Source of the DNA: Oligoflexia bacterium | GTDB lineage: Bacteria > Bdellovibrionota > Bdellovibrionia > JABDDW01 | NCBI GenBank assembly: GCA_023250675.1 | Contig: JAHFAE010000014.1 | Span: forward strand, 1 to 48,103 | DNA length: 48,103 bases | Reading direction: 5' to 3' | Part shown: piece after piece, positions 34,352 to 45,876 of the stretch | Position numbering within the stretch: the stretch's first letter is position 1 | How the letters are laid out: each line of letters begins with the position of its first letter | Program-made: the position numbers and the translations under genes | Notes under the pieces: generated by a model | What the model saw: only the letters and a program-made list of their open reading frames with translations | Told to the model about the DNA's origin: nothing | The model's database searches: none

Positions 34352-34360
34352 GAGGAGTTT

Positions 34361-34786
34361 ATGGCAAAAAAAGTAACGGGTCTTATTAAGTTACAAATTC
34401 CAGCGGGCAAGGCAAATCCAGCTCCTCCAGTCGGTCCCGCTCTTGGGCAGCACGGCGTTAATATAATGGAGTTTTGTAAGCAATTTAACGCACGTACTCA
34501 AGGGCAAAGCGATACAATTATTCCGGTTATCATTACTGTATTTCAGGATCGTTCTTTCACATTTATTACAAAGACACCTCCTGTAAGTATCTTGTTGAAA
34601 AAAGCAGCAAAACTCGAAAGTGGTTCTAAAGAACCCAATAAAAATAAAGTGGGAAAAGTTTCAAAAGAACAAATTCGTCAAATCGCTGAAACCAAAATAA
34701 AAGACCTCAATTGTACAGATATTGAGGCAGCTATTAGTCAAGTTGAAGGCACAGCCAAGTCCATGGGCCTTGAGATCGGCAAGTAA
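34361..34786 (+). CDS. rplK: 50S ribosomal protein L11
   Basis: L11 forms the base of the GTPase-associated stalk with 23S rRNA. The 141 residues match the usual length, with [21 protein letters not shown] at the N-terminus, the proline-rich linker and a C-terminal rRNA-binding domain ([29 protein letters not shown]). AGAGGAG lies before the ATG. Nine nucleotides separate it from nusG. Confidence 0.98.
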   Translation: MAKKVTGLIKLQIPAGKANPAPPVGPALGQHGVNIMEFCKQFNARTQGQSDTIIPVIITVFQDRSFTFITKTPPVSILLKKAAKLESGSKEPNKNKVGKVSKEQIRQIAETKIKDLNCTDIEAAISQVEGTAKSMGLEIGK

Positions 34787-34797
34787 GAGAGGTTTTT

Positions 34798-35499
34798 ATG
34801 TCGTCTGGAAAGAAATACCGCGCAGCACGCGAGAAAATTGATCGGGAAAAGAGATACCCTTTAGAGGAGTGTCTGAAGCTCGTCATGGAATCAAGCTTCG
34901 CCAAATTTGATGAGTCCATCGATGTGGCGTTTAAACTCGGTGTTGATCCAAAGCAAAGTGACCAACAAGTGAGGGGCGCAACAGTTCTTCCCCATGGTGT
35001 TGGGAAATCCGTTCGTGTACTTGTTTTTGCTAAAGGTCCAAAAGAAAAAGAGGCCTTAGAGGCAGGTGCTGATTTCGTTGGCGGGGATGACCTTATTACA
35101 AAAATCAGCGGCGGTTGGATGGAGTTTGATAAATGTATAGCAACTCCCGACATGATGGGTGTGGTTTCAAAGATCGGTAAGGTCCTAGGGCCCCGTGGTC
35201 TTATGCCAAATCCAAAAGTAGGAACTGTAACTTTCGATGTAGGAAAGACCGTCAAAGAAGAAAAACGCGGAAAAGTTGAGTTCAAAACTGATAAAGAAGG
35301 CAATGTACACACAGTTGTTGGAAAAAAATCATTAGGTAACGACAAGCTAAAAGAAAACTTTTTAGCACTTTTTTCAAGCATTGTTAAAGCTAAGCCTGCG
35401 ACGAGCAAAGGAATTTATCTCCAGGGAGTAACCATGTCATCGACCATGGGACCAGGAGTAAAAATCGATACAAACCAAGTTCAGGGGTTATTGACCTGA
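34798..35499 (+). CDS. rplA: 50S ribosomal protein L1
   Basis: L1 forms the mobile L1 stalk and often represses its own operon. The 233 residues have the expected pattern: [55 protein letters not shown] and the C-terminal [20 protein letters not shown]. The ATG follows AGAGG at 34787-34791. It lies 11 nt after rplK. Confidence 0.98.
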   Translation: MSSGKKYRAAREKIDREKRYPLEECLKLVMESSFAKFDESIDVAFKLGVDPKQSDQQVRGATVLPHGVGKSVRVLVFAKGPKEKEALEAGADFVGGDDLITKISGGWMEFDKCIATPDMMGVVSKIGKVLGPRGLMPNPKVGTVTFDVGKTVKEEKRGKVEFKTDKEGNVHTVVGKKSLGNDKLKENFLALFSSIVKAKPATSKGIYLQGVTMSSTMGPGVKIDTNQVQGLLT

Positions 35500-35630
35500 G
35501 TTAACATGAGTCAGAGACAGCAAGTGCAGCGTAAAGCCGCTGCGTAAATGGTGTAGCCAGCTTGCCGAGACGGGTAAAAGATAAATTTCTTTTCCCTTCT
35601 GATTCCAAAACGTGAGAAAGGATACTTTGA
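35500..35630 (+). promoter_or_regulatory. Ribosomal protein L10 leader (rplJL autoregulation site)
   Basis: The 131-nt gap before rplJ holds a structure like known L10 leaders: a GCAAG...CTTGC closing stem around a hairpin GCAGCG-TAAAGC-CGCTGC (35526-35543) and then GCCGAGAC, followed by a second hairpin GGG(T)AAAAGA / TCTTTTCCC (35572-35596). In other bacteria L10-L7/L12 binds such a leader to repress rplJ and rplL. Confidence 0.65.
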
Positions 35631-36167
35631 ATGGACCGAGCTGAAAAACAGGCAGAGATTAGCAATTTGACTGATAAATTTCAGCGTTCAGTGGCGCTAT
35701 TCGTGGCCGATTATAAAGGCATGAATGTGGAACAAGTCACAACTCTTCGAAAAGAGCTTAGCTCTCAAAAAGATGTTGAGATGAAAGTTGTGAAAAATAC
35801 ATTAGCGCTTAGAGCACTCCAATCACAGCCCTACTCTTCCGTTTTGGCAGATTCCCTCACCGGTACTAATGCCATCATCTTTGCCTTCAAAGATCCAGCA
35901 GCACCGGCTAAGGCGCTCATAAAGTATGCCGATGAATTTGAGCACCTTAAAATTAAATCGGGAATTCTCAAAGGGCAAAAGATGACTGAGGCCATGGTAA
36001 AAACGTTGGCCACTCTGCCCTCTAGAGAAGTAATGATTGCCAAAATGTTGGGTAGTTTGAATGCACCTGCACAGAACTTAGTAGGTGTGTTGGCCGCTGT
36101 GCCTCGAAGTGTGATGAATGCATTGAATGCAATCAAAACAAAAAAAGAAGCAGAAGCGAAAAGTTAA
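35631..36167 (+). CDS. rplJ: 50S ribosomal protein L10
   Basis: L10 anchors the L7/L12 dimers of the stalk. The 178 residues show ALFVADYKGMNVEQVTTLRK, VKNTLALRAL and TGTNAIIFAFKDPAAPAK in the rRNA-binding part, and a C-terminal helix rich in Ala and Lys that binds L7/L12 dimers. It starts after GAAAGGA and is followed by rplL 48 nt on. Confidence 0.97.
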   Translation: MDRAEKQAEISNLTDKFQRSVALFVADYKGMNVEQVTTLRKELSSQKDVEMKVVKNTLALRALQSQPYSSVLADSLTGTNAIIFAFKDPAAPAKALIKYADEFEHLKIKSGILKGQKMTEAMVKTLATLPSREVMIAKMLGSLNAPAQNLVGVLAAVPRSVMNALNAIKTKKEAEAKS

Positions 36168-36215
36168 ATTTTTTAAAGCGCCTTGTTAAGGCGACTTATA
36201 GAGAGGAATAAAATT

Positions 36216-36599
36216 ATGTCATTATCACAAGATCAAATCATTGATGCTATTTCGCAGATGACCGTATTAGACGTCGCTGAACTCGTTAAAAAAATGGAAG
36301 AAAAATTTGGTGTAAGCGCTGCTGCCCCCGTGGCCGCTGCAGGTGTTGGCGGAGGTGCAGCCGCTGCCGCCGCTCCAGCTGAAGCTAAGACCGAGTTCAC
36401 TGTTGTTTTGGCAACTGCAGGTGCTAACAAAATTAATGTCATTAAAGAAATTCGCACTATCACCGGCTTAGGCTTAAAAGAAGCAAAAGATCTCGTTGAA
36501 GGTGCTCCAAAAACAGTAAAAGAAGGTGTTGCCAAAGCAGATGCAGAAAACATGAAGAAAGTTCTTGAAGCTGCCGGTGCGAAAGTGGAGCTCAAGTAA
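36216..36599 (+). CDS. rplL: 50S ribosomal protein L7/L12
   Basis: L7/L12 dimers recruit translation GTPases. The 127 residues have the N-terminal dimerisation helices ([20 protein letters not shown]), an Ala/Gly-rich hinge and the conserved C-terminal domain ([35 protein letters not shown]). The ATG at 36216 is chosen because of GAGAGGA seven nucleotides before it; upstream TTG codons would give an 11-residue extension unlike the family. Confidence 0.98.
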   Translation: MSLSQDQIIDAISQMTVLDVAELVKKMEEKFGVSAAAPVAAAGVGGGAAAAAAPAEAKTEFTVVLATAGANKINVIKEIRTITGLGLKEAKDLVEGAPKTVKEGVAKADAENMKKVLEAAGAKVELK

Positions 36600-36654
36600 G
36601 AAAAATGCCCGTATTTACCCTTAATTTTTTTACTGAATTGAAAAAGGAGTTGGA

Positions 36655-39600
36655 ATGACCACCACTTCTATTAGTGCGTCGAATTTAAGAATAAGAAGAT
36701 CGTTTGCAAAAAACCGTCAGGTAATAGAAATCCCTAACCTGATTGAACTGCAAAAGAGATCTTATGAAGAATTTTTGCAAAAGGATGTTGATCCTGACAA
36801 GCGAGAAGCAACAGGGCTGAATTCTGTATTTAAGTCGGTATTTCCAATTTCTGACTTCAATAATACGGCGAGCCTTGAATTTGTAAGCTACGCTCTTGAA
36901 TCGCCCAAGTACGATGTCGACGAGTGCCGACAAAGAGGTATGACGTTTGCTGCTCCTATTAAAGTCACCCTTCGTTTGATCGTATTTGATGTGGATGAGC
37001 AAGCAGGCACCCGCAGCATCAGAGATGTGAAAGAACAAGAGGTCTATCTTGGTGAAATACCTTTGATGACGACTAACGGTTCCTTCATCGTTAACGGGAC
37101 GGAGCGCGTCGTTGTCAGTCAGCTTCACCGATCGCCAGGCGTTTTCTTTGATCACGATGGTGGCAAGAATCACGCCAGCGGGAAGTTCATTTATTCGGCT
37201 CGAGTTATTCCCTATCGCGGGTCGTGGCTTGATTTTGAATTTGACCACAAAGACCTACTCTATTGTCGCATAGACCGAAGAAGAAAATTACCCGCCACTG
37301 TATTGCTAAAAGCTTTGGGCTATACGACAGAAGAACTCCTTGCCATGTATTACAATGTAGAAACTATTTATGTTGAGAAAGATGGAGGTTACGCCCGGTC
37401 CATTGATGCTGAATATTTGTCAGGTCAGCGGGCCACATGTGATATTACGGACCCCAAAACTGGCGAGGTTGTTGTAAAAAAGGGTCGTCGTGTCACTCGG
37501 GCCGTAGTGAAGAGAATTCAAGAATTGAAAATGAAGAAATTTTCAATTCCTGAAGAAGATATTGAAGGAAAAGTCGTTGCTAAAGCTGTTGCCGATTCAA
37601 AAACGGGCGAAGTTATTATTGAAGCTAATTCTGATTTGAGTCGTGACGGATTAAAGCGCGCGCGAGCCGCAGGTATTAAAGAAATCAGCGCTATTTTCTT
37701 TGATGGTCTCACCGTTGGTCCGTATTTGCGAAATACTTTATTGATCGACAAAGTAACTACCAGAGAAGAATCAGTGATGGAGATCTATAAGCGTCTTCGT
37801 CCTGGTGAACCACCCACCGGTGATTCTGCTACAGTTTTCTTTGATGGACTATTCTTTGTTCCAGAAAAGTATGACTTATCTCGTGTAGGACGACTAAAAA
37901 TTAATCATAAATTTAATATTAGCCCCGAAGAGACACCCTATGAACATACAACCCTAACCAAAAAAGATATTGTTTGTGTGGTTCGCCACCTCATTGATCT
38001 TAAAAATGGTAAAGGGCAAGTCGATGATATTGACCATTTGGGTAATCGTCGCGTTCGGTCAGTAGGTGAGCTTCTTGAAAATCAATATCGCATCGGTTTG
38101 GTTCGTATGGAGCGCGCTATTCGAGAAAGAATGAGTCTTCAAGATCTTGAAACTATGATGCCCCATGATCTGGTGAACGCAAAACCAGTTAGTGCCGTGG
38201 TAAAAGAGTTTTTCGGTGCCAGCCAACTTTCACAATTTATGGATCAAACCAATCCTTTGTCCGAAATCACCCATAAGCGAAGACTTTCAGCACTTGGGCC
38301 CGGAGGATTGACCAGAGACCGCGCAGGGTTTGAAGTACGAGACGTTCATCCCACTCATTACGGAAGAATTTGTCCCATCGAGACGCCTGAGGGACCCAAT
38401 ATCGGTTTGATCGCGTCTTTGTCTACGTATGCCCGAATTAACGACTACGGGTTTATCGAGACTCCGTACCGTAAAGTAGAAGATGGAAAATTAGGCACTG
38501 ATATTAATTATTTTTCAGCCCTGGACGAAGAAGGTAATTACATTGCCCAAGCAAATATTAATGTAGCTCCAAACAGTAAATTGGCCGATGAGTTTATCAC
38601 TTGTCGTATCAATGGAGAATACGAAACCGTCGGTAAAGAAAAAGTTTCTTTAATGGACGTTTCTCCTAATCAATTGGTCTCCATCGCTGCCTCTTTGATT
38701 CCGTTCTTAGAGCATGACGATGCAAACCGCGCATTGATGGGGTCGAATATGCAACGTCAAGCTGTGCCCTTATTAAAAACTCGTGCGCCTTTGGTTGGTA
38801 CGGGTATCGAAGCTCTAGTTGCGAGGGACTCAGGGACCAGTGTAGTTGCCATTCATGATGGTATTGTTGACTCTGTTGATGCGGGCCGTATTGTTATTCG
38901 GCGTTTTGCTAAAGGCGGGGAGTTAGGTTCGAACGTTGATATTTATAATTTGACCAAATATCAGCGTAGTAACCAAAACATCATTGTAGACGGGCCTGCT
39001 ACTGAGCTCGGTGAATTGGCTCTTGGCCAAAATGTGCTTGTCGCGTTTATGCCTTGGAGTGGGTATAATTTTGAGGACTCTATTCTTATTAACGAGCGCC
39101 TCATTAAAGAAGATACTTTTACATCAATTCATATCGAAGAGTTTGAGTGTATTGCTCGAGATACAAAATTAGGTAAAGAAGAGATCACCCGCGATATTCC
39201 AAACGTAGGTGAAGAGGCCCTTAAAGACCTCGACTCATCAGGTATTGTTCGCATTGGTGCTGAAGTAAAACCGGGCGATATCTTGGTTGGCAAGGTAACA
39301 CCTAAAGGTGAAACTCAACTTAGCCCCGAAGAAAAACTCTTAAGAGCCATCTTCGGTGAGAAAGCTGGAGACGTTCGAGATACGTCTTTAAGAGTTCCCT
39401 CCGGCGTTACGGGCACCATCATTAATGCTCAAGTCTTCTCTCGCGAAGGTTCAGAGCGTGATGAACGCATGATCACCATCATGGAAGATAAATTAAGCAA
39501 AATCCAAAAGGACCAAAGCGTTGAAATCAATATCATCAGAAACAACGCTTTAGATAAATTGAAGACTGTTCTTGTTGGTCAAAAAACCAGTGGAGTTTTG

Positions 39601-40722
39601 CTCAGTGAAGATGGCAGCCAAAAACTTCTTGGCAAAGGTCAGGTCATTAGCGAGCCCGATCTTGAAACCATTCCTTTTGAATTATTAAGTTATATTCCTT
39701 TGGCTTCTGAACTTGAATTTCAAGTGACTAAAGTCATTGATTCGGCTCGTAATCAGATCGATGCAGTTAAAATGATCTTCCAAGAAAAAACCGATCGATT
39801 GCGAAAAGGCGATGAACTTCCCCCAGGCGTAATAAAAATGGTTAAGATTTACGTTGCGATCAAACGTAAACTTCAAGTGGGCGATAAAATGGCCGGTCGT
39901 CACGGGAACAAAGGGGTTATCTCAAGAATTGTTCCACAAGAAGATATGCCCTACACTGCAGATGGTTCGCCAGTAGATATGGTTTTAAACCCGTTGGGCG
40001 TTCCGTCTCGTATGAACATCGGTCAAATTTTAGAATGTCACTTGGGTTGGGCAGCATATGGATTAGGTCAGCAAATTCAAGAGCATCTTGAAAAATTCAA
40101 TGCCGATGCAATTCGCAAACAACTTAAGGCCGTGTACAGCAGCAAAGAAACCGACGCCATTGTAGACAGCGCTGATGAAGAGTCATTGAGGCGAATGGTA
40201 TTCACCCTTAAAGGTGGTTTTCATATGGCGTCACCGGTTTTTGACGGCGCCAATGAGACTGAAATCAAAAAACTATTATCGGCAGCGGGCCTTCCTGAAA
40301 CGGGTCAAACTATCCTGTTTGACGGAAAGTCCGGTGAACCTTTTGACAATAAAGTGACCGTGGGGATTATGTACATGCTTAAACTCCATCACTTGGTTGA
40401 AGAAAAGATTCATGCTCGAAGTATTGGTCCTTACTCTCTGGTTTCTCAACAACCGTTGGGTGGTAAAGCTCAATTCGGTGGTCAGAGGCTTGGAGAGATG
40501 GAAGTTTGGGCCATTGAGGCCTACGGTGCGGCATATTCATTACAAGAATTCCTGACCGTTAAGTCAGACGACGTGGCTGGCCGAACTCGAATTTATGAAA
40601 GCATCGTAAAAGGTGAAAACGTATTAGAGCCTGGATTGCCTGAGTCCTTTAACGTGTTGGTTAAAGAGCTGCAGAGCTTAGCGCTTAACGTTGAACTCAT
40701 CGAAGACGGTAAAGATAAATAA
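36655..40722 (+). CDS. rpoB: RNA polymerase beta subunit
   Basis: The beta subunit forms half of the RNA polymerase active-site cleft. The 1355 residues are full length. The rifampicin-binding region at about 517-580 is of the sensitive type ([23 protein letters not shown], shown here as separate motifs [11 protein letters not shown] and [13 protein letters not shown]). [25 protein letters not shown] and the C-terminal [18 protein letters not shown] are all present. AAAGGAG lies before the ATG. It is 55 nt after rplL, and cotranscription with rplJL is likely. Confidence 0.98.
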   Translation: MTTTSISASNLRIRRSFAKNRQVIEIPNLIELQKRSYEEFLQKDVDPDKREATGLNSVFKSVFPISDFNNTASLEFVSYALESPKYDVDECRQRGMTFAAPIKVTLRLIVFDVDEQAGTRSIRDVKEQEVYLGEIPLMTTNGSFIVNGTERVVVSQLHRSPGVFFDHDGGKNHASGKFIYSARVIPYRGSWLDFEFDHKDLLYCRIDRRRKLPATVLLKALGYTTEELLAMYYNVETIYVEKDGGYARSIDAEYLSGQRATCDITDPKTGEVVVKKGRRVTRAVVKRIQELKMKKFSIPEEDIEGKVVAKAVADSKTGEVIIEANSDLSRDGLKRARAAGIKEISAIFFDGLTVGPYLRNTLLIDKVTTREESVMEIYKRLRPGEPPTGDSATVFFDGLFFVPEKYDLSRVGRLKINHKFNISPEETPYEHTTLTKKDIVCVVRHLIDLKNGKGQVDDIDHLGNRRVRSVGELLENQYRIGLVRMERAIRERMSLQDLETMMPHDLVNAKPVSAVVKEFFGASQLSQFMDQTNPLSEITHKRRLSALGPGGLTRDRAGFEVRDVHPTHYGRICPIETPEGPNIGLIASLSTYARINDYGFIETPYRKVEDGKLGTDINYFSALDEEGNYIAQANINVAPNSKLADEFITCRINGEYETVGKEKVSLMDVSPNQLVSIAASLIPFLEHDDANRALMGSNMQRQAVPLLKTRAPLVGTGIEALVARDSGTSVVAIHDGIVDSVDAGRIVIRRFAKGGELGSNVDIYNLTKYQRSNQNIIVDGPATELGELALGQNVLVAFMPWSGYNFEDSILINERLIKEDTFTSIHIEEFECIARDTKLGKEEITRDIPNVGEEALKDLDSSGIVRIGAEVKPGDILVGKVTPKGETQLSPEEKLLRAIFGEKAGDVRDTSLRVPSGVTGTIINAQVFSREGSERDERMITIMEDKLSKIQKDQSVEINIIRNNALDKLKTVLVGQKTSGVLLSEDGSQKLLGKGQVISEPDLETIPFELLSYIPLASELEFQVTKVIDSARNQIDAVKMIFQEKTDRLRKGDELPPGVIKMVKIYVAIKRKLQVGDKMAGRHGNKGVISRIVPQEDMPYTADGSPVDMVLNPLGVPSRMNIGQILECHLGWAAYGLGQQIQEHLEKFNADAIRKQLKAVYSSKETDAIVDSADEESLRRMVFTLKGGFHMASPVFDGANETEIKKLLSAAGLPETGQTILFDGKSGEPFDNKVTVGIMYMLKLHHLVEEKIHARSIGPYSLVSQQPLGGKAQFGGQRLGEMEVWAIEAYGAAYSLQEFLTVKSDDVAGRTRIYESIVKGENVLEPGLPESFNVLVKELQSLALNVELIEDGKDK

Positions 40723-40749
40723 CGAAGCAGCTCAAAAGGAGACGACGCT

Positions 40750-43700
40750 TTGAAAGATTTATTAAATTTTTTCGATAAACCAAAAGATCCATTGTCATTC
40801 AATGCTGTTCGAGTTTCTTTGGCCTCACCAGAGAAAATCAGAGAATGGTCCCATGGCGAGGTAAAAAAGCCCGAGACCATTAACTATCGAACCTTTAAGC
40901 CTGAACGCGACGGTCTTTTCTGTGCAAAAATATTTGGACCCATAAAAGATTACGAATGCTTATGCGGTAAGTATAAGCGCATGAAACATCGCGGTGTTGT
41001 GTGCGAAAAGTGCGGTGTTGAAGTCATTCAGAGTAAAGTGCGCCGTGAGCGATTGGGCCATATTGAATTAGCGACACCTGTTGCCCATATTTGGTTTCTT
41101 CGATCACTTCCAAGTCGCATTGGTAATCTTCTTGATATGCCCCTCAAGGATGTCGAAAAGGTTCTTTACTGTGAGGCGTATATTGTTACCGATCCCGGTG
41201 AAACCACTTTAAAAGAAGGGGAGCTTCTCACTGAAGATAAATACCAAGCGGCTCTTAAAGAGTTTGGCGGTAAATTCACCGCTGGAATGGGTGGCGAAGC
41301 TGTTCGTGAATTGCTTAAACGAATTGATATTGAGTCTTTGTCGAAGAGTCTCCGAGAAGAAATGAAAGAAGTAACTTCTGATGCCGCTCGAAAGAAGCTC
41401 ACAAAACGTCTTAAGGTCGTAGAGGCCTTTAAGGGTTCAGGTAACTCTCCCCATTGGATGATGATGGAAGTTATTCCTGTTATTCCACCTGATCTTAGAC
41501 CTTTGGTACCATTGGACGGTGGGCGATTTGCAACTTCAGATTTGAACGACCTCTATCGTCGAGTGATTAACAGAAATAATCGATTGAAGAGACTTCAAGA
41601 ATTAAATGCCCCTGAAATTATTATTCGTAATGAAAAGCGCATGCTTCAAGAAGCTGTAGATGCTCTTTTTGATAATGGCCGTCGAGGAAAGACCTTTACC
41701 GGGCCAAATAAACGACCCTTACGTTCTTTGAGCGACATGCTTAAAGGTAAGCAGGGTCGATTCCGTCAAAATCTTTTAGGTAAGCGAGTTGATTACTCGG
41801 GCCGTTCGGTTATCGTCGTTGGTCCAGAACTGAAACTCCACCAATGTGGTTTGCCAAAGAAAATGGCTTTAGAACTTTTTAAGCCCTTTGTTTACAACAA
41901 ATTAGAAGAAAAGGGTTTTGTTACAACTATTAAGTCTGCAAAGAAAATGGTGGAGCAAGAAAAAATTGAAGTTTGGGATATTCTCTCTGAAGTTGTTAAA
42001 GAACATCCTGTTCTTCTCAACCGTGCCCCCACACTTCACAGACTTGGAATTCAAGCGTTTGAACCCGTATTGTTAGAAGGTAAGGCAATTCAGCTTCACC
42101 CTCTCGTCTGTCATGCCTTCAACGCCGACTTTGACGGTGACCAAATGGCCGTGCACGTCCCGCTTTCTGTGGAAGCTCAAATTGAAGCTCGTGTCTTAAT
42201 GATGTCCACCAATAATATTTTAAGTCCAGCTCATGGACGTCCCATTATTGTTCCCACTCAAGACGTTGTTCTTGGTGTGTATTGGTTGACTCGTGCTCGT
42301 CCTGCTGCCAAGGGTGCAGGCCGAATTTTTAGAGACGTTGATGAAGTCATTTACGCATATGAAATGAGAGAAGTTGATCTTCAAGCTGAAATTAAACTTA
42401 GAATTGATGGCAAACGATGTGACACGACAGCAGGACGCGCCATCTTGAGAGACATCGTACCCCATCAAGTTCCGTTTGAAGCATACAATAAAGCTATGGA
42501 TAAAAAGTCCCTAGCTAATCTTGTTGACCAGTGCTTTCGATTAGCCGGCAATAAGGAAACTGTTTTGCTTGCTGATAGATTGATGCAATTGGGATTTAGG
42601 TTTGCCACTCGTGGCGGAATTTCAATTTGCGTGGACGATCTTCATATCCCTCCATCAAAAGCCGTGCTTATTGACAAGACCCAAGCTGAAATTAAGAAGA
42701 TTCAGGATCAATATTCTGAGGGCTTAATCACAGATGGTGAGCGCTACAACAAAGTCGTCGACATTTGGGCGCAAACGGCCGACCAAGTTGCTCGAGAAAT
42801 GATGTCGCGTATTGATACTGAAGATTTTAGAATGGCAGATGGCAAAACATTTAAGGGCCCAAGTTTTAATCCCATTTTCATCATGGCCGACTCTGGAGCA
42901 AGGGGCTCGGCTGCTCAGATTCGTCAGCTTGCGGGTATGAGGGGTTTGATGGCTAAGCCATCAGGTGAGATTATTGAAACTCCTATTACGGCTAACTTTC
43001 GTGAGGGATTAAGCGTTCTTCAATATTTTATTTCTACTCATGGTGCTCGTAAGGGTCTTGCCGACACAGCTTTAAAAACGGCAAACTCAGGTTATTTAAC
43101 TCGTCGATTGGTTGACGTCGCTCAAGATTGTATCATTATCGAAAAAGATTGCGGAACTCTTGATGGTCTCTATATGTCGCCTCTAACCGAAGGCGGAGAG
43201 ATCATTCAACCTCTGGGTGATCGCATTTTGGGTCGTGTGGCCTTAGAAGATGTTTTTGATCCATTTACAAACAAAGTCATCGTTGCCGCCAATGAAGAGA
43301 TTACTGAAGATGATCTCAAGGTTATTGACGATGCCGGTATTGAAAAAATTAAAATCCGGTCTGTTCTCACCTGCCGAAGTAAACGGGGAACATGTGTAAA
43401 GTGCTATGGTCGAGATTTAGCTAGGGGATCCACTGTCAATTTAGGTGAAGCTGTTGGAATTATTGCTGCCCAGTCAATCGGTGAACCAGGAACTCAGCTG
43501 ACTATGCAAACCTTTCACTTCGGTGGAACCGCAACCAGGAGTGTTGAGCAATCTATTTTAGAAGCACGACATGAAGGTTCAATCAAGTTTCACAATTTAA
43601 CTACCGTAAAAAATAAAAATGGCAAACTCACCGTCATGAATAGAAATGGTGAAATGGCCATTGTGGACCAAAATGGTCGTGAGCGAGAAAAATATAACAT

Positions 43701-44886
43701 CGTTTATGGCGCTACTTTGGGCTTTGATGAAGGAGCGGCTGTTAAGAAGGGTTCGGTTTTAGCAGAATGGGATCCGTACTCTAACCCCATCATATCAGAG
43801 GTGACTGGAGTTATTAAATTCCATGACATCGAAGAAGGGGTAACCATGCAGGAGCAGTTAGATAACATAACTGGTTTTGCTCGAAAGGTTATTACTGATT
43901 CTAAAGATGCGGAAGCTCGCCCAGCGGTCCTAATTTTTGATAAATCGGGTAAACAGCTGCGGCTTCCCCATAGAGATCTTCCAGCCCGTTATAGTTTACC
44001 CGTAGGAGCGAACCTATTAATAGTCGAAGGTGATGAAGTTCATGCCGGAGATACATTGGCAAAAATACATAGGGAAACCACAAAAACCAAAGATATTACT
44101 GGTGGTCTTCCAAGAGTTGCTGAGCTTTTTGAAGCTAGAAAACCAAAAGAAACAGCCATCATCAGTGAAATTGATGGGTATGTGAGCTTTGGTAAGGACC
44201 TCAAAGGTAAGCAACGTGTCATTATTACACCCGAGATCGGCGAACAGAAGGAGTACCTCATTCCAAAGGGCAAACATATTGGTGTCCGTGAAGGTGAATT
44301 CGTAAGAGCTGGTGAGCCTTTAATGGATGGTAGTTCTAACCCTCATGATATCTTAAAAGTCTTGGGTGATAAGGAATTGGCTAAGTACCTGGTAGACGAA
44401 GTTCAAGAGGTTTACCGTCTGCAAGGGGTTAACATTAACGACAAGCATATCGAAGTCATAGTTCGCCAAATGTTGAGGAGAGTTAAGATCTTAGACGTAG
44501 GCGATACGGAATTCTTAGCCGGTGAGAATGTCGAAAAAATGATCTTCGAAGGCGAAAACGATAGAGTTAAACAAGCCGGTGGAAAGCCTGCGACTGCTGA
44601 GCCCCTGCTTTTAGGTATCACCAAGGCCTCTCTCAGTACGGAGAGCTTTATAAGCGCGGCGTCTTTCCAAGAGACCACTAAGGTATTGACCGAAGCTAGT
44701 ATTTCAAGTCGAGTCGATTACCTCAGGGGATTGAAGGAAAATGTCATTATGGGACGGTTGATCCCTGCGGGTACAGGTCTGGCAGTATACAAACGTTGGA
44801 AGTTAGCTATGGAGGAAGAAGTTTCCGAAGAAGCAGTCCAGCTGCCGGTTTCGGCACCAGTAGAAAGTTTGCCAGCACAAGGGTAA
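40750..44886 (+). CDS. rpoC: RNA polymerase beta' subunit
   Basis: Beta' carries the catalytic magnesium and the clamp. The 1378 residues contain the N-terminal zinc site [19 protein letters not shown], the catalytic [16 protein letters not shown] loop, the bridge and trigger region (GGLRG-like [32 protein letters not shown]) and the second zinc site [19 protein letters not shown]. The start is TTG at 40750, with AAGGAG eight nucleotides before it; no ATG serves as well. The C-terminal tail of about 20 residues is acidic and Pro/Val-rich. An intrinsic terminator follows. Confidence 0.98.
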   Translation: MKDLLNFFDKPKDPLSFNAVRVSLASPEKIREWSHGEVKKPETINYRTFKPERDGLFCAKIFGPIKDYECLCGKYKRMKHRGVVCEKCGVEVIQSKVRRERLGHIELATPVAHIWFLRSLPSRIGNLLDMPLKDVEKVLYCEAYIVTDPGETTLKEGELLTEDKYQAALKEFGGKFTAGMGGEAVRELLKRIDIESLSKSLREEMKEVTSDAARKKLTKRLKVVEAFKGSGNSPHWMMMEVIPVIPPDLRPLVPLDGGRFATSDLNDLYRRVINRNNRLKRLQELNAPEIIIRNEKRMLQEAVDALFDNGRRGKTFTGPNKRPLRSLSDMLKGKQGRFRQNLLGKRVDYSGRSVIVVGPELKLHQCGLPKKMALELFKPFVYNKLEEKGFVTTIKSAKKMVEQEKIEVWDILSEVVKEHPVLLNRAPTLHRLGIQAFEPVLLEGKAIQLHPLVCHAFNADFDGDQMAVHVPLSVEAQIEARVLMMSTNNILSPAHGRPIIVPTQDVVLGVYWLTRARPAAKGAGRIFRDVDEVIYAYEMREVDLQAEIKLRIDGKRCDTTAGRAILRDIVPHQVPFEAYNKAMDKKSLANLVDQCFRLAGNKETVLLADRLMQLGFRFATRGGISICVDDLHIPPSKAVLIDKTQAEIKKIQDQYSEGLITDGERYNKVVDIWAQTADQVAREMMSRIDTEDFRMADGKTFKGPSFNPIFIMADSGARGSAAQIRQLAGMRGLMAKPSGEIIETPITANFREGLSVLQYFISTHGARKGLADTALKTANSGYLTRRLVDVAQDCIIIEKDCGTLDGLYMSPLTEGGEIIQPLGDRILGRVALEDVFDPFTNKVIVAANEEITEDDLKVIDDAGIEKIKIRSVLTCRSKRGTCVKCYGRDLARGSTVNLGEAVGIIAAQSIGEPGTQLTMQTFHFGGTATRSVEQSILEARHEGSIKFHNLTTVKNKNGKLTVMNRNGEMAIVDQNGREREKYNIVYGATLGFDEGAAVKKGSVLAEWDPYSNPIISEVTGVIKFHDIEEGVTMQEQLDNITGFARKVITDSKDAEARPAVLIFDKSGKQLRLPHRDLPARYSLPVGANLLIVEGDEVHAGDTLAKIHRETTKTKDITGGLPRVAELFEARKPKETAIISEIDGYVSFGKDLKGKQRVIITPEIGEQKEYLIPKGKHIGVREGEFVRAGEPLMDGSSNPHDILKVLGDKELAKYLVDEVQEVYRLQGVNINDKHIEVIVRQMLRRVKILDVGDTEFLAGENVEKMIFEGENDRVKQAGGKPATAEPLLLGITKASLSTESFISAASFQETTKVLTEASISSRVDYLRGLKENVIMGRLIPAGTGLAVYKRWKLAMEEEVSEEAVQLPVSAPVESLPAQG

Positions 44887-44890
44887 TCTC

Positions 44891-44919
44891 TTGACGGGCA
44901 GTCAATAAAAAAATAATAT
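44891..44919 (+). promoter_or_regulatory. Candidate promoter of the rpsL-rpsG-fusA-tuf operon
   Basis: TTGACG (44891-44896), 17 nt, TAATAT (44914-44919). The predicted start near 44926 lies inside the 5' arm of the rpoC terminator stem. Confidence 0.5.
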
Positions 44920-44920
44920 G

Positions 44921-44957
44921 CGGGCTTCGCAATTTTTAAGCGAAGTCCGTTTGTTTT
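44921..44957 (+). terminator. Intrinsic terminator after rpoC
   Basis: CGGGCTTCGC (44921-44930) pairs with GCGAAGTCCG (44940-44949) in a 10-bp stem with one G-U pair and a 9-nt loop, followed by TTTGTTTT. It ends the rpoBC transcript. Confidence 0.8.
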
Positions 44958-44999
44958 AAACGTGTACTTTAAATAACTTTGTTATTACAAGGGGTTGAA

Positions 45000-45380
45000 A
45001 TGCCAACCATAAATCAGCTGATCCGAAAGGAAAGGCAAAAACAAAATCGAAAAACTGCTTCGCCGGCACTGCAGGGCTCGCCACAAAAACGTGGAGTTTG
45101 CGTTCGTGTTTATACGACGACGCCAAAAAAACCTAACTCAGCTTTGAGAAAAGTTGCGAGAGTTCGACTCACCAATGGATATGAAGTGACTTCGTACATT
45201 CCAGGTGTGGGACATAATCTTCAAGAGCACAGTGTTGTGTTGATCAGAGGCGGCAGGGTAAAAGATTTGCCGGGCGTTCGGTATCACATTATTCGTGGAA
45301 CTCTAGATACTCAAGGTGTGAATGATAGAAAAAATGGTCGCTCAAAATATGGGACTAAACGTCCTAAAGCGGCAACATAA
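45000..45380 (+). CDS. rpsL: 30S ribosomal protein S12
   Basis: S12 sits at the decoding centre. The 126 residues have [12 protein letters not shown] at the start, [19 protein letters not shown] with the Lys residues of the streptomycin-sensitive type, and [14 protein letters not shown]. The ATG at 45000 is preferred because of AAGGGG before it and the MPTINQL hallmark; a TTG 21 nt upstream would add a non-homologous extension. It is the first gene of the str operon. Confidence 0.98.
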   Translation: MPTINQLIRKERQKQNRKTASPALQGSPQKRGVCVRVYTTTPKKPNSALRKVARVRLTNGYEVTSYIPGVGHNLQEHSVVLIRGGRVKDLPGVRYHIIRGTLDTQGVNDRKNGRSKYGTKRPKAAT

Positions 45381-45393
45381 GGAGCAATGGTAG

Positions 45394-45870
45394 ATGCCTC
45401 GTAAAAAAAATGTCGTCGTCAAAAGAGAAATTCTTCCTGATCCGGTTTTCAAAGATGTGGTGGTTTCAAAATTCATCAACACTTTAATGACTGGTGGAAA
45501 AAAATCTTTGGCCGAACAAATAATCTATGGCTGTATAGAAGAACTCAAAAAGAAAGTTCCCGGAGAAGATCCACTCAATGTTCTCAAGAAAGCCATTGAA
45601 AATTGCAAACCTGTTGTAGAAGTTAAAAGTCGTCGGGTAGGTGGTTCCACATATCAAGTTCCTGTAGAAGTGCGACCGAGCAGAAGACAGGCATTAGCGA
45701 TTCGTTGGCTTTCGACTTACGCGAGAGAGAGAACAGAAAAAACAATGAAAGATCGATTGGCTGTAGAAGTTTTTGAAGCCTACAACAATCGAGGGACAAC
45801 GATTAAGAAACGGGAAGATGTTCATAAAATGGCAGAGGCAAACAAGGCGTTTGCCCATTATAGGTGGTAA
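45394..45870 (+). CDS. rpsG: 30S ribosomal protein S7
   Basis: S7 nucleates assembly of the 30S head and contacts E-site tRNA. The 158 residues match the usual length, with [55 protein letters not shown] and a C-terminal [15 protein letters not shown] lies before the ATG, 13 nt after rpsL. Confidence 0.98.
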   Translation: MPRKKNVVVKREILPDPVFKDVVVSKFINTLMTGGKKSLAEQIIYGCIEELKKKVPGEDPLNVLKKAIENCKPVVEVKSRRVGGSTYQVPVEVRPSRRQALAIRWLSTYARERTEKTMKDRLAVEVFEAYNNRGTTIKKREDVHKMAEANKAFAHYRW

Positions 45871-45876
45871 AAGTTA

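Noticed and set aside
34734-35408. 224-codon open frame on the minus strand
   Set aside because: It is antisense to rplK and rplA, with low-complexity Ser/Pro/Thr content and no ribosome-binding site; a shadow of conserved ribosomal protein genes.
36685-37248. 187-codon open frame on the minus strand inside rpoB
   Set aside because: Antisense to a highly conserved gene, with no domain or start signal.
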